Shown piece after piece: positions 19,858-34,439 of a stretch of 64,000 bases of DNA (position 1 is its first letter; each line of letters starts with the position of its first letter). Position numbers and translations under genes: made by a program. A model generated the notes under the pieces. That model saw nothing but the letters and a program-made list of their open reading frames with translations. It ran no database searches and was not told where the DNA came from. The DNA comes from Formicarius rufipectus (lineage: Eukaryota > Chordata > Aves > Passeriformes > Formicariidae): contig VXAU01002305.1 in NCBI GenBank assembly GCA_013399695.1, forward strand, positions 168,919 to 232,918. The letters are read 5' to 3'.

Positions 19858-22800
19858 GTAATCCCCTTTCCTTGTCTCCCCTTCCCCTCCCTGCCCTCTC
19901 CAGCAGCGGGCCGGGCCTCCCAGCCCAGCGGCCCAGCACTGCCGGGAGCAAAGGGGATTAGCTTTTATCCAGGGTAGAGGGGAGTAAGTGGCAACCGGAG
20001 GTGTTTATTTCGGAGGCCCCCATCCTGCTTGCTCGGGTCTGGCGGAGGAGGTTGGTTCGTGCCGGGCTGCCGGGAGGCCCAGGCCCGGCGGAGGGCGCAG
20101 GCCCGCCGGCCAGCGCCTTTACTCCAGCTCGGGGATTAGAAAGGCGAAGCGGCTGCTCAGTGACAGGCCTCAACCTGAGAGGAGCAGGAGGAGGAGGAAA
20201 CAATACAATTAGTCGCAAATGTGCATCGATGCTTTGCCATATTTACAACTTCATGTAGGGCAAAGAAGGAAGGTCCCAGCGCAGACAGCCCACTGAAGTG
20301 GGCCAGGACTAAGTGGAGGAATAGGGGAACAGAGACAATGTAAATACTCAGGAACAAAAATATGATTTCTCTTCGCTGTTAGCTTCTCCTTCTAGCCAAC
20401 TGTGTTCTGAACATTCAAAAGTTTGAATGCTTTTGATTTTAAATTGTGCAGACATTTAATCTCTTAATAATAATTTTGATTAGTGTGTTAATAACTTAGT
20501 GTATTTATAGCATAAAACAGTGCTTCAGGAATAATTGGCACAACACGGACACCTGCAGACCCAGGAAATAGAGATAGGCAGGCATATTGTATCAGGTACT
20601 TTGCACAGTCTCAGTGTTTGTGTGCTGTATACGTTACAGGAATATGTATTAAATTCAGAAGGAATACTGTTTTCTGTTTCTAACAAACAAAACAGGCAAG
20701 GGATTGTGTGTAAAGTGCTGCATTTATGACATTTAAGGGACCAAGGTGAAGATGAGACCTTACCCAAAGTACTTGAGAATCAAATATAAATTTAATTAAG
20801 TGAAAAGAGAGGAATGCTTAAAAAGTGTCATCCTTTCTTGTCAGACCATATCACTTTGAGATCCCAAGGTTGTTATTGGCTGTTTGTGTCTGTGGTGTTT
20901 GAATATGTAATTAGATGTCATTTTAGTAGGTCGAATGTGTTTAGAAAATGACTGTTGATTAGTGTCAGGTCTTTATAAATAAATGGTAGCTGATTTACAG
21001 TAAAGTAAATCTTGGACTTATAAGTGGTACAGTCGAGTGTATTACTAAAAACTGAGGTAGATTTAAAACAAACACCCTGTGAACTAATAAAAATACTCCT
21101 ACAGAAATTACATAATTGCAAGAAATTTTAAGATACAAAGTTTTCATCTTTCATGGAGAAAGGAATTTTCTAATTGGCAAGTGAGTATTGCCATTACATA
21201 ATTTGTCCATTTTTCAGGAGGTTTTTAATTGTTCGGGTAGATTTGTAATAATATGTGGTTACTGTATCTGATAGAGTAACTTTCTGATGCATTGTGTTAA
21301 GTGTCTTATAAATAAAATTTGTGCTATTGTGCCTCCCGCCTGTCCTGATACATGTTTAAAAGGGTCAAGTTAATATAGCTGTCACGTAGAAGGCGTGTTT
21401 TTAATGCTGTAAATCCGTGTAGTAGTCAGTAGCGTGTCCGTGATTTGTATTGGTCAGGGAGCAGTTTGAATTTTAAAAAGCCAGAAGATCCTGCTGAGCC
21501 CCAATCCCGGCCTCCCTTCCTCCCACTAATCTCCCATTCCTGTCTTTGTGCTGCCTGGTCCTGTTAGACACTGTTTGCAACAGGGCCTCAGGCCTACGTG
21601 CGTGGAGAGGAACCATTTACACTTGGAAAAGGCAGCTTTTTATTTTTAAACTTTGTGAATTGCAGAGGGAGCCACTAGTCGTCTCTAACTGTCCCCACCT
21701 CAGTGTGTAACAGCAGAATTGCTGTTTTCTTTTGGGCCATAGCGTGTGTGGAGGCCGAGTGTAACTCTGCTATACAGGAAAGGACGGACTACAGAAGTAG
21801 TTGTACTTCTTGGGTAGTTTTCATCATCAGGAAGCGACATTAGCTCTGGCGTTTCATTCCTCTGTTTTAGGCAGCTCCCGTTCTAAAAATTATGGGTTTG
21901 TTAAGCTAACAGTAGTGAACTTTTCTGACTTATTTTTCATTTGGGGAGGTTTGCTTTAAATACACCAGATATGAGCAGGAAACGAGCTACTGTAGTTACA
22001 TAGTTCCTGTCAAGTTTATCTTGCCAGAGTTGTGTGGTTCTGTTTACGGCACCCTTTTTTTTTTTTTTTTTTTTATCATAGTGCATGCAGTTTTCTGGAA
22101 TGAATAATAGGTGTATTTGTAAAGGGAAATATAAGACATTGTCTTTTTGTTGTAAGCCATATGTGGTTAATTCTGAAATAGTTGCTTTATCTCAGTGTGT
22201 GTAGTTTTATGGAAATATTTAATGTTGAAATATTTGTAATAAGACTTATTTTTCTTTTAGATTGTATTTTTTAACACATTTAAGACAGAATGTGTGTTTG
22301 TGAAGCTGGCCTATGGCACTTTAAGACTGCTTTTTCCCTGATGTTAGGAGTTTATACTGGTCTACTGTTAATCACAAGAGTTGGCTGCTTAAGGAGGATG
22401 TAGTTACTTAATTGATGTCCTAGAAATACAAAATTGATTATTCTCAAAATGTTATTTGTAACAGCTATTTTAACAAAAAGATGAAAATGCTTCTTGTGAT
22501 CTTTTATTTTGTACTTTTGACTACCTTGTACATTTGGAATTTGTTTCCTGTGTACAGATTTGGTTTTTCTTTTTTTTTTCCCTCTCAACTACTTAAGTAT
22601 TTTACCTGAAGTTATTCCAACAAAAATATTTTCATTTTGCTGTTGGTTAAAGGTGGATTTATACTTTTTAGAAGTAAAGACATAGGGACAGGCAGACCAC
22701 TAAATAATATATATTATTTTTTTTCATTTTAAATGTTTAGATTTTAATTTAGAAGCAACAGAACAGTAACTAGAGAGAAAAAAACAATACTTCTACCCTG

Positions 22801-25800
22801 AATATCTAGACCTAGGAAAGAAATCAAGTCTTCACATTCACAAATTTATCATTTCTAGAAATGATTTTAAGATGCGTGTATGCCATTCATGAGTGTGTAT
22901 ACAATTGGTCAAAAATTATGGTCATACTTAATTGTAAAAATATGAGTAGTGATAGCTTTAGAATCTGGTGTCTGGTAGGTATGAGGTGGGTCATCCAGGA
23001 CTGGTTGTCTTATTTAGTGTCACAAAACAACTCACGAGAAATATTTAATATTTGAAAGAATGGCCATTTCAGTATTCATGCCACTTGTTTTTTATCTTGT
23101 TTTTCATATGCCTTTATTAGAAGCACTACAGGTTAGGTTAGCTTCTGAGTTTGGACCATCAGCAATAATGAATGCTCAGTGGCACTGAGATACCCACAAG
23201 GATATACTTGAAATGAGCAATACTTGTGTATTGTTGCTAATAACTGTACAATAATTTTAATAATAAAAACGGAAGTACTTTTGAAATTACCATTGTTAAA
23301 CGCTTGTATTCTAAAAATCTTCAATACAATTTGTCTATACTTATGGTTTTATTTTCTTTGTTTTACAAACCTTCTTAGTAGCTGATCCTGACCCCCAAAG
23401 TGTCAGATAAATGCTCTGTCTGTATTGGTGTCTAGAACATCTCAGGAGTGAGGAAATTGTGTTTGAGGAGATTGTGCAGAACCTGTGATTTGTGTCTCAC
23501 TCCCTGTCCCTACTATTAGCTGTGGCAAATCTCATTTGTGGAAGGGAGGGGAGAGAGGATTTTGGCCCAACTGTTTGTGGAAACTCAAAGGTATTCCAGT
23601 CAGATTGAACATGGTTGTTGATAATGTTTTTGAAGCTGACTACCTGATTAGCACAAGTAACTTTAAAAAAAAATAAAAACATCAAATGCCAATTTTCATG
23701 TTAAAGTCAGAAAAATTTTTATAGAAATAATTTCATTTTTATGGCCTTGTAGAGTTTTTCCAAGTAGAGCTCTCTAAATTCTTATATAGAGTAGATAATT
23801 TAATTTTTCAGTTTATTGCTGTGGTTTGTCTTGCAACACTTTTGTTTTGGTAGAGTGTGTATATATAGACATTCAAGGCATTTTAGAGCAGAAAACACTA
23901 GGCCACAAAGTGAGGGAGTCAGACAAGGAAACAGCAGACTAAGGAGCTCAGCCTTTAACGGCACCATTGTTTTCAACCCTACCCCTGCAGCCTCAGTTCA
24001 ATGCCTCCTCCAGTGCCTGGGAAATGCCAGCTGACTGGGATACTGTTATAACATGTATGCTTGTCATTCACTGTGCAGCCTGCTGCCTTATTACGTGGTG
24101 TACATATGCAATTCTTTCATGAAGGCTGAAGTGTTTTCATATTTTAATTTATAGCGTTGTCTCAAAATAAAGAACATTGCAAACATTAGAGAGCTCATCT
24201 CAAAAATATTATTTCCATTTTTTGAATGAAAAACTGGAATTAATTTTGAAAGCTTACAGAGCTTGTGTATTTTGATGTCCTTTATTCTTTAGAATTTTAG
24301 AGTTACTTTACAGCACTTAGGAAGTTCATAATATTTCTTTCTTGATTTCTTTCTTGATTTTATGTGTGGTTATGTGCATACTACCTTTCAACATGTTAAA
24401 CTCAACGTGTTTGTCCTCTCTAATCACTGGGAAGTATAGAATAGGTTTTTACTGATGGCCTGAAACATCTATTAAATTTCAACTGTCGCGATCATGTCAA
24501 CAACTGGAAAAGACTAGATGATCTGCCCTGGAAACATAAAAAAGAATTATCTTCCTTATTATGAAGAACCCAAAATCTCTTAGTTTTTCAGGGAGAGCAG
24601 AGACAGCAACTAGATCATAACTTGAATCCAGCAAGTATTAAATGTCTTGGCTACAATATTGAACACAGAAATTCTGAATATTACTGTTAGTGTCCAGGAT
24701 TGCTCATTCCTGCTGGAAGTTATCCTAAGCTTTGTTTTTTTGGCTCTTGGGATAAAACTCTGCCTCTTAACCTCATAATTGTTGCAGCTGATGTAAACTG
24801 CTTGAATGCAAACCTCTGCACCTAGTGGTCAGACCACTTCACTACGATCGATGTCCGGGTGTTGTCCTGCTCCTCTAAGCCTCTTTAGAAAAGCAAGACA
24901 GTTCTGAGTTGTAGTAACTGTGTTCCCACACAGAAAGCTAATTTGGGGCTGTCAGGAAGTTCAGGCCCAAATGTGTAGTCTGTATCAGGCAGAGAAGTTC
25001 TTGAACTTTTGTCTGCCCCTCTGACTTCTTATATGCTTGAGGCATGGCTCAGAGGTTGTATGTTACGGAACAGGTAGAATAAGTAGCACCTAGTCTTAAT
25101 AACTCTTTTCATTTCTGTCTTTGCTTGTGAAGGCTTTCTGTGAAAGTAGGTTTGTGGAGGTTTTATGTTTGTTAGTTTGTTTTTTTAAAGGTGTTGATTT
25201 TTATAAATGTGAGTTTTCCGTGCAAGATCTCTTGAATATGAAACCTTTTAATCAATTGGACTTATTAGCTGTGTTCTGTTCAGATTCCTTAGTAAGAAAG
25301 TGATCTGTCTCAGAGAAGGCACCTCTATAACTCTGCTTTGTTTCATCACATAAGTGTCATGTGCCATATATTGAGGGAGTGTTCCTGTGAATAACCAGAA
25401 GTAGTATATGCTCATTTAATGAATGACTATACTGTAGGTATAAGAAATTGTAATTCTGACATTTCTTAAAACTTTAATGCTTGTTTTTATAGTACTAATA
25501 TTTTTCCTTTTTTTTCTTTTTTTTTTAATACAGTGTAATTTTTCAATTTGCTTGAATACAAACATAGTGAAATCTCTCTCCCTCTTGTTTGAGCTAAGTC
25601 TTTCCTCTGTATTGACCACGTACTCCAAAAGGATAATCTGCAAATACTTGGTGCCTGAAATTTTGTTTTCAAGTCTTAGTTCTTAATGGAGACAGTCTTT
25701 GTTTTTTGCACTTTATTTTCTATTCAGATGTGTTGCTTTCTCTTTTTCTTCAGATATGCTTGTGGGATATTAAGGATAGAAGGAAAAATTTAGAGGGCTT

Positions 25801-27014
25801 TTCTCAGATGATATGTACAGCAGCCACCTTAATGACTCTAGAAATAGTAATCTGCAACCTGCTCTTTGTAGTCTATAAGCTCAGAAAACTGGTAAGACTA
25901 GATCTAATGAGGCTGTGCAGAGAACTTTTGGAGAGTGCTTTGTGGAGATCTAAAGTATTTGGCTTTTTTTTAACTTTACTGTTTTTATTTGTTTTTCTGA
26001 AGGGAAAATTAAAAATCTACTTGATGATTTATTTGTTAAATTTCTAGTTGCAACTAAGGAAATGTGATTGTCTTTTATTGTGTGCATGCTAGGTTTTCCC
26101 TTTTTTCTTTTTCTTTTTTTTTTTTTCCCTTCTTCAAATAGTGAAAGATGAATTTTCATCTGCTAGCATGCTCGATAATGGTTCTTGTGGCAGCTTCCTT
26201 TGAAGGCTCATGTTGAGACATAACCTGTAACATAACAAAACTTCAGTGTATCCTTTTAAAGTTTGGCAGTTACAATGAATTGAAGCATTGCTTAACAGAG
26301 TTACTACCTGACTTTGAGAAAGCATGTTTCTCCCTGGGTGTAGGTAGAACCAGCAATGTTCTCCTTTCAGTTTGCTGACACTTACTGTTTAAAGACAATA
26401 ATTTTACTTCTGACTTTGCAAAACTGATTTAGGCCAAAATGTTCCATGCTGAGTGAATGCCCTTTATGCCTTATTCTCTGATTAACATTTAATGCAAACA
26501 GAGTTCAGTGGCACCTTAGGGTCACGACAAAGAAAAAAATGTTTAAAAATTCTTCTTGACCTCTTCTTCAAGCAGGTGTAGCACCACCATTCTTTGGGAA
26601 AACGAATATAAGATTTGAGTGTGAGGTGACTTTTTGTGTTAAGGGCGTGCCTTTTGTTGGCATTTGAAAAGCTGTCAAAAAATTTGGCATGCTATTAGTG
26701 TCTGAAAAATCAGCTGACTTTTCTGATTTTAGGTGTTATTGTTGAAAAATTTTGCATGCACAACAGGGCTTTCCTAGTAAGTTCTGAGCAGTGGTACAGA
26801 CAGTTAGTTTTCTGGTGTCCGTTCCCTGCTTATCCACCATAATGATTAATTTGAGTGTATAAAAGACAGGAACTGAAGTTGCAGGTAGCTGGAAGAGTGG
26901 GCAGATGGGAAAGGGTAGTGGTGGACTGGAACCAGACTTACACAGACGATAAGGAAATAGGAGTTTGAAGGAAGGAGGAATAGGAAAAGGAGGTAGGAGC
27001 TTGAAGTTCCTAAG
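19858..27014. other. Putative first intron, proximal part; no exon seen
   Basis: After the donor, GC-rich sequence continues to about 20200 and then becomes AT-rich. There are T runs at 22049-22074 and 26105-26128, a tandem 12-base repeat (ttctttcttgat, two copies near 24335-24358) and several hydrophobic or lysine-rich frames explained by composition. No open frame with matching acceptor and donor stood out. Confidence 0.45.
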
Positions 27015-27398
27015 GAGTTGGGCCACAAAGGTGAGCAGAGGGCTAGAGCACATCTCCTGTGAGTGTAGGCTGAATGGTTGAGATTGTTCAGCCTGGAGAA
27101 GAGAAGGCTCTGGGGAGACTTTATAGTACCTTCCAAGTACCAAAGAGGGGCGTGTCGGAAAAGCTGGAGGGGGACCTTTACAAGGGAATGTAGCATTAGG
27201 ACATTGGGAATGGCTGTAAATTGACAGAGGGCAGTTTTAGATGATATCTTTGAAAGAAATGTTTTACTCTTAGAGTGGTAAGACAGAACAGGTTGCCCAG
27301 ATGAGCTGCAGCTGCCCTATCCATAGAAGTGTTCAAGACCAGGTTGAATGGGACTAGTGAACTTTAAAGTTCCTTCCAACACAAATTCTGTGAGGACT
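27015..27398 (+). mobile_element. CR1 LINE, 3' end fragment
   Basis: Plus-orientated CR1. It shows the block for agctggag... ctctcctgtgag, then TTCAGCCTGGAGAAGAGAAG, a tract matching the gain of one exchangeable unit GTACC, AACAGGTTGCCCAGATGAGC, and GTTCAAGACCAGGTTGAATG. It ends with GTTCCTTCCAACACAAATTCTGTGA, close to the CR1 3' terminus. About 385 bp remain; the catalytic region is absent. The minus-strand frames here (26736-27196) are shadows. Confidence 0.9.
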
Positions 27399-30300
27399 GG
27401 ATAAAGGATCTAGTGGGGCAAATACAATTGCCCTTAAGGAAGATGAAGGAAGAGCCATGAAACAGCCTTATCAAGAAGCCAAGACAGAAGCGTACTCTGG
27501 ATTTGCATGCACAGTGAAGGAAGTTAGTTCAGGGATGAGAATGGATGGGAAGTATGTTCTGATAAAGGACAGAGAGGGAAAGGAGAAGAAATGACCTGAG
27601 AAGCCAGATGTACAGAACAAGGATTGGTTGGGCAAAGAGTCGTTATTTTACACAGAGGAATTCATTGTTTGAATTATCCTTTTTTTTTCTTTTTTTCCTC
27701 CTTAACTGAGGAAATTACAAATTAAAAAAAAAAATAGAGCTCAGAAATACGGAGTACTTCTTGTTAAGAGCAAATTATATGGGATCTGTAGTTTAGATTA
27801 CCTATGTAGTCTACATTTGCCATCTTTGTGATTGCATTGCCTACTCTTTAGTCAGTCATCACTTTTTTTTTTCCCTGACAACAGGATGTCTGTTTTGCTG
27901 ACTTTGTAGAATGAATTGAATTGGGTTTTTTTAATTATATATTTTTTCATACAACAGGTTATATGAATGTCTCCTAATAATTTGCCTTAAATATTGTGTA
28001 TTTTGCCTTGGAGAAAGGGATAAGTTCTTGAGATTGCTTTCAGTCCTGTCTTCTATGGTTAAACATTGTGATTTCTCTTTGGTGTTCAGTGTGTAGCCTT
28101 TTGTCTTAATTGCTTCACATCATTAAGCACTGCTCCAGAGATAGAAGTCTTAATTTCTTCACAGACTTTTCTGTAGTCTGTATTGGAATATTGTAATACT
28201 CCACTCATTTTTAAGATGTTTTTGAATGTTGTATGTAATCATACAAGTTCAAAACTGAGATGTGGAAGTTGGTCTTTATTAATTTTGGACTTGTGACTAA
28301 TCAGCACTTCTTCAAATTAGGCTTTAGCGCTTGCAGGGAAAAAAGAACACAGAAATATTTACTATTGGTAGTAAAAATAGAATGAGATTCCCAAGAGTGG
28401 CATTTTTCTGTTTCCTGTGATCTGATCTAAAGCCTCTTTCCCTTCATATTTTCTTTGTTTTTACTTAGTGTTGAAGTGTCATGTATACAACAGACCTTAG
28501 AGCCTTTTCAATAGCCTTTGATTCTTTTCCAGAGCAGATCCATCCTGTAAACTGGAGGAAGATTAGGCCTGAGGGTGGCAGGGGAATGTTACGCAATTGT
28601 GTGATCCAAGGACTGTCAGAATTCTTGAAGGCAAGGGACATTTATTAACTTTTGATTGATTTTGCAAAGACTTTCAGCCTGGGGGTGTGGAATTCCTCGC
28701 AGAAGTCTAGAAAGTTTTAAGTTAATGCTCAGGAAAAGAAATGTTTTAGTATTTGTTGGTACCAGATTTTCAGTGCTGAATGTTCTATTTTGGAGGGTTA
28801 TTTAAAGTCAGTTATTTCGTGTTTTTTATTAAAAGAATTTTAACATACAGATATGCATGTAATATGTTATACATTTTGAAGCATTGCCTTGTAAAATAAC
28901 TGTTACAGTGCAATAAGTAAAATTTTCAATCCTAATTTCTACGTTATAGAGGGGAATTGGAGTGAGATCAGAAAGGGACTGTGTTGTGACACTGCTGTTG
29001 GAAAGGTCAGCCCTTGAATGTCACTCAAAATTTTGAGATGTGTGTGTGTGGAAAATGGAATTCACGACTCCTGTCATGCTGGTAAGGAATCCATATTGGT
29101 TAGTCAATAGAAAACATTGGTGAGATTTATACATCCTGGAAAACAACTTAAATCACTTTTTTGATAATTGTATTCTTTCTTTCAGACTTTTACCGTGTTC
29201 TAATTAATTTTCCTTGCACTGTGGCGTAGTACTCCTTCAACAAGAGAGTAAGGGAATAAGATCTTAGCACCAGTCAAAGACTCTAGTGGATAGTGACAAA
29301 TGCATCTTTGAATGTCCTGCTACTGCGGAGCATTTCAAAATCTGTGTTTGATACCTTGAGCAAGTGTTCTTCCTCTGTCATGCTGAGATTTTGAGTGAAG
29401 TGTTAAAGGCAGTGGCCAGTATGCAATGCAAGGTACTCAGTTTTGTATGGTAGGTATGTTCAAAGGACTTATATGACTGGACTTTCCTGCAATGAAGGTC
29501 TTGCCCAGGCTTACGTGTAAAACAGGTGTTGAGCTGCTTAGTTTTGCAAAAATAGTGGCAGTTCTGACATACACTGAAGCAAACTTGTAGGTGAACTTTC
29601 CTGGTGATAGTTTAGGTGACTAATGACTTAGAGAGTTGTAGGAACACACTGTGTACTCTGAGGTTGCTATTATAAAAGATTATTTTGAGTTGTGACTCTG
29701 CATATTTACTCACTGGAGTAATTCCCCTTGGCATTCTATCTAGCATGATGTAAAATTTAGTCATGTTATTTGAAAAAATAGATACTTTATTTTCACCATG
29801 AAGACTGGAAAGTAACCACTCAGTTTTCTCATCACATTACAACCTTACCCTACAACCTGGAGTAAGAATAATGAAAAGTACTTATTTCCTTTGGTGGCAT
29901 GTTGAATTATTGTATTGAATTAGTAAACTTTGAAATAAGAATTCTCTCTCCTTCTGTGAATGTTTGTGTTTATTCCTGACAAATCTATTTTTCTACGCTC
30001 AAAATAGATATATAATGTAATGGAATTAAGTAAATTCTTAATCACATCTTGATAAACAATTAGTCAATGAATCTTATAAAATGCTCTGTAGATGGATTTC
30101 AAGAATTCAGAGTAACTTGTTAAGTCCTGATAATTTGAAGTCACTGCATGCTCAATTACAATGAATGTTCTATTGCATATATGTAGCTTATGGCAATTGC
30201 CCATAACTTGGGTTAATTTAACTCTGTTTCATTGCTGGCTAAGGAAGGCTAGATTAATTTGCATTTTTCATGGATCTTATGTCCACTTATTGAAAGTCAG

Positions 30301-32487
30301 CTGATGCACAGTTAACTAGAGAGTCTAAGCAACTTGCCCAAAAGTGGCTGACACTCCATGTAACCCTATGTAAATTTTGGAAGAGAACAATATTTGTCTG
30401 AAACAATTAAGATCTCCTACCTGCACCTAATTATTGATACAGGTGTAAGCTTGAACAAGTGTTTTGGAAAGAACAGTATAAATGGGTGAAATCCTCATTG
30501 TAAAGTACTCTAATTTTGAAATCCTGATAGGAGATATCATAAAAGCTTATTATAAGTATAGTAGATAACTCTTTTAAACAAACAGAAAAATCTCATCAAT
30601 TTGATGATGATGCTTACATACTTATACTATTTTGTTATGAAATGCAAAATTAGAAAATACGCATACTTTAGTTTTAAAGGTGATACTATAGAAATAAAAT
30701 CAAATAGTTACCAAAACCAATGAACTTGCTGTACAGAGCTAAGGTTTTATTAGCAAAATTGCATTCAACTTGATAGAAAGAATTCCACTTGGTTTCATGT
30801 GCATGATTATAGTGAATAAATAATCTGTAAATCGAGTTGCATACAAATTCATTAATGGGGTTTTATGTCAATTAATGCTTTAAAGTTGCACTTCTGCAAA
30901 TAGGTTACTTTCAGTGGGTTTACACATGTATGATTACTTGACATTGATCGATATCAACATATTTCCTTCCTGAAATAAAAAATTGCAAGGGATTTAATAG
31001 CCTAGTTCTGAAGTCTCAGGGTATTCAAATACAGTAAAATATTTATTTAATGAACTCAGTGTTTATAGTAGTAAATAGTCTCAGTGTGCACAAGCTGAAA
31101 AAGCTATTTTTTTGCTTTAAATAATATATTATCATTTTTGGGTTAGATTTGCTCCAATAAGACCAAGAATAGCTTTGTAATCGTGTCACAGTTATTTAGT
31201 TATGTTCTGTGGTTACTTTGTGTTTTGTCATAATCATTTTAAAGCATTTAATGAACCTTTGTAAGTTAAAGATGTTTGTATTTTGGAGGAATGGGGTGGG
31301 TTTGGGTTATGGTCTAGAATGCTAATTGTTAAGATCTCGTGGTGGGATCCTACTTGTGATTCCTTTGCAATAACTTTCTGAACTCTGAATGTGGTTTAAT
31401 AAATTCAGCACTGATTTAACTTGCCAACACACTCATCAGTGTTGTGTTAATTAGCTCCAGATAGCTGAAAAGGGCTTTTTTTTAAATAAATACCTCTGTA
31501 AAATGTGTATATATTTGGTTGGTAATAACTTGAGATACTTGTCCACTCACAAGCACAGAGTTGTGTTTGAGAGTTTGCTGTAACATATAAAAACACTTTC
31601 TTGAAAATCAGTGTCGTAGAAAATAGAGAAGATGTTTGTTGTGAGTAAATAGTAGGAATAAATAGCAATGGGAGGAGTTCAAGTTCTTGTAATATGAACC
31701 TGGAAAACAAAAATGTAAGTCAATATTGGGTTATGTGAGATAGCGGTTCGGTACTATATAGAATACTACTGTCAGTATAGATTTGCATCTCAGATACAAC
31801 TATGATCATGTGTGCCAAAGCACGCAGACAAAATAATATCAGATGAGTGGCCTGGGAAGGCCACTTGTGGTTCTGCAGCCTCTCATTTTTGGTCTCCCAT
31901 GGCAACTGTTAAAGAGTAAAAAGTATTATGAATTGAGAGGTGTCCTGGGGTGATGTCCTCTGAGTTTAAAGTGAAGAGTGTATTTTTTTGTGGAGGTAAA
32001 CAACCTGTTGACATAAAAACAGATCTTTTCCTTGCTACAAACTTTCCTTTCTTCTCACTTGTGTGTTTTGTCACAGAGATTGGTGAGTTAGTGATTTCAC
32101 TCCTGGGAAACAGGACAGAAACTCAGTAGTTTGATGACCTGAACAAGTATCTCCCAAAGGATAGTGTGCATGCCTGTATAGGTGCCTCAGCAGCCAAATA
32201 AAAAGGAAAGACTATTAGCTACTTCTTATTCCTATTTTAGTGTGTCTTTTATATGTCAGTCTTTGTGCAAGTCTGAGGTAATTGAGGTCCGGTCCGTTTC
32301 AGCTGCTTCTGGTTTCTGTTTAAATGGTATGTAAGTGAAACTAGAAGGGTATCCTGCCTCGTTTTTGATGCTTCTGTATGGTCAGAATATTCCCAGAAAG
32401 ATGTGTGGCTTCTGTGTTTCCGTTGTGCTGAAGTAGCTTTCTGTTTGGAAAAAAAGCAAATAGATTCTGTTCCTTCTACACCAACAG

Positions 32488-32577
32488 AACTGCAAGGAAT
32501 TGAAAATAGACTCCAAAATGAGCTTGGAACTTGTGAATCAATGTTTCACAGTAGAAAGATTGCACTACCTCTAAAAG
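32488..32577 (+). other. Exon-like segment, 90 nt, symmetric phase 1-1
   Basis: The segment is preceded by a pyrimidine-rich acceptor (ATTCTGTTCCTTCTACACCAACAG) shown in two parts here: tract 32464-32478 and CAACAG ending at 32487. It is followed by a good donor, AAAAG|GTGAGT, at 32578. It is exactly 90 nt and open in the frame that keeps one codon base on each side. The 30 residues include LQGIENRLQNELGTCESMF, mildly helical in character, with no family I recognise. A cassette exon is possible; a decoy exon is at least as likely, because no partner exon in matching phase was found. Confidence 0.25.
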
Positions 32578-34439
32578 GTGAGTAGTGACACCTGCATCTC
32601 AGGCAAGACTATAGTTTTCCCTCAAAGGTAGAGCCCTACAAATATATATTTTTAGCAGTGTTGTGGTTTACATTTTACTTCATACATACTTATTTTCATT
32701 CATCAGTGATTTATGATGGGCAAACAGCTGTAGCTGTATTTTTCTTTTAACAATGACCTGAAATACAGAGCGCATTTATTTTAGGATATTTTAAAATGTT
32801 AAAATAATAAAAGATACAAAGATGATGGTTCAGTTTCATGAGATTTTAATATTTTTTCAACGTAGCTAAAACACTTTGTGGCACTCCAAATGTAACTTAG
32901 CTGTATTTTAAAAACCTCCCCCTTCCTAGAAAAGGGGAATACTTTATTGCAAATTGTTGCAGTTCAGCAGGTTATGAAAATGTTGAAATTATGAAATGTA
33001 TGAATTTACACATGCAATTGTGTAAATTCTATTAAAAAAATTAAGCATGACTGACTAGTCTAGTCTTTGGTTTATTAATTAATTTGATTATCCGCATGGT
33101 CAATTGTGATTATCCCTGTATCTGTAGCATATGGGCTGCAGTTCACCTTTACCTTAGGAACAGCTGGGACAGTAGTTCTGTCTATATTCTAGTTGAAAGC
33201 TTTGTATTAATGCCTTGGAGAATTTGAGAACTATAATTAGCCCTCTCTTCTACAGCAGTGAGGTTTAGACTTTTATAAAGAGATGGTCATCATTTAAAGT
33301 GAAGTGTCTGGCCAATAAAGTATACAGAAGATAAGCAGAACATCTGTGGGTCTGCAGGGATGGAAGGATTCAGCCTGGATGACCTTGGTGTGACTAACTT
33401 AACCTTCATGAAGCAGTTCTTAGGCCTTCTCCGTATGCCCATAATATAGGCAGCTTGATAGTTCAGCCAGTAGCTTGGAACTGTGTCCCTGGCCTAAGAC
33501 ATCTCTTTTACTTTAGCCCATCAGCTAAGAATTACAAGATTTATTTTTAGAATGCACATGAATTTTTATTTAATCAATCAGTTGATATCTGCAACTCAGA
33601 AAAGTTCACAAATGATGCAATACAGATTTTGCAGTTTCAGTCATCATAATTGATGACCAACTTTCTTGTATTGGAAAACGTGACTTTTGTATGAATCATG
33701 AAGTCATATTTGCCATATATTAATGAAAAGAGGAGCAGTGGCAGTGGATTTATCATCTCTGAGATTTTACTGGTCACTTCTTTGAACAAGTATTTCTAAG
33801 AGCACTTTTCTCTTTTTCTGTGTAGGGTTTTTTTGGCATTATTTTTATTTGTCAACTTCATTATCTCCTTGCTTTTGTTGGTGAGGGCTTGTACATGTCA
33901 CATAATTAGAATATGGTTTCTGGAAAGGCCACGTGAATACTTCAGTAAGTGAAGTTGGAAACAGGCTTTACTAAACTCAAGCAAACTGCTCTTACACTGA
34001 GAATTAGATTTCTGCATTTTTTTGATGTCAGTTGAATTACTCTACTTTTTAAACAAGTGTAAGCCTTTTTCATTAGTAAAGGCCTACTCACCTCTCCCTT
34101 TCCTCCCCCACAATTTTGAAATTGGTTATTTAATCTCTATCTCTCATGAGCTAATGAAGAAACCATATCACTAAAGACTACTCTGGAGGTACAGGGAAAT
34201 AAGTCTTTCTTGTCCTGTTTTACTTTGGAGCATTGACAGTAGCCATTGGTTGGGTGGAGTATGAATGAGGCTGTAGTTTTGCAAGTGTGTGATGTGAACT
34301 AGATGGAAAGGCTTTAGTCCCTTTTTCTTGTGAAATATAAAGAAGCATATTTGGACTTGGGTGAATTGAGTAGGTTTGTGGGAGAAAACTTGATTTCTGC
34401 AGGTTTTCTGAAGGGTCATGCTTGTTGATTTGCAATAAA

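Larger units (their letters stand above)
18600..20200. promoter_or_regulatory. CpG island 2, main promoter region
   Basis: GC content and CG density climb from about 18690, peak at 19120-19860 and fade by 20200. The core includes GC-rich trinucleotide runs (ggc/cgg near 19500-19510 and 19740-19780), pyrimidine tracts and no TATA box, the pattern of a broad housekeeping-type promoter. An ETS-type site, ACTTCCGG, lies at 19329-19336. Many open frames on both strands overlap here, but they are by-products of the GC-rich composition and contain no recognisable domain. Confidence 0.85.
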
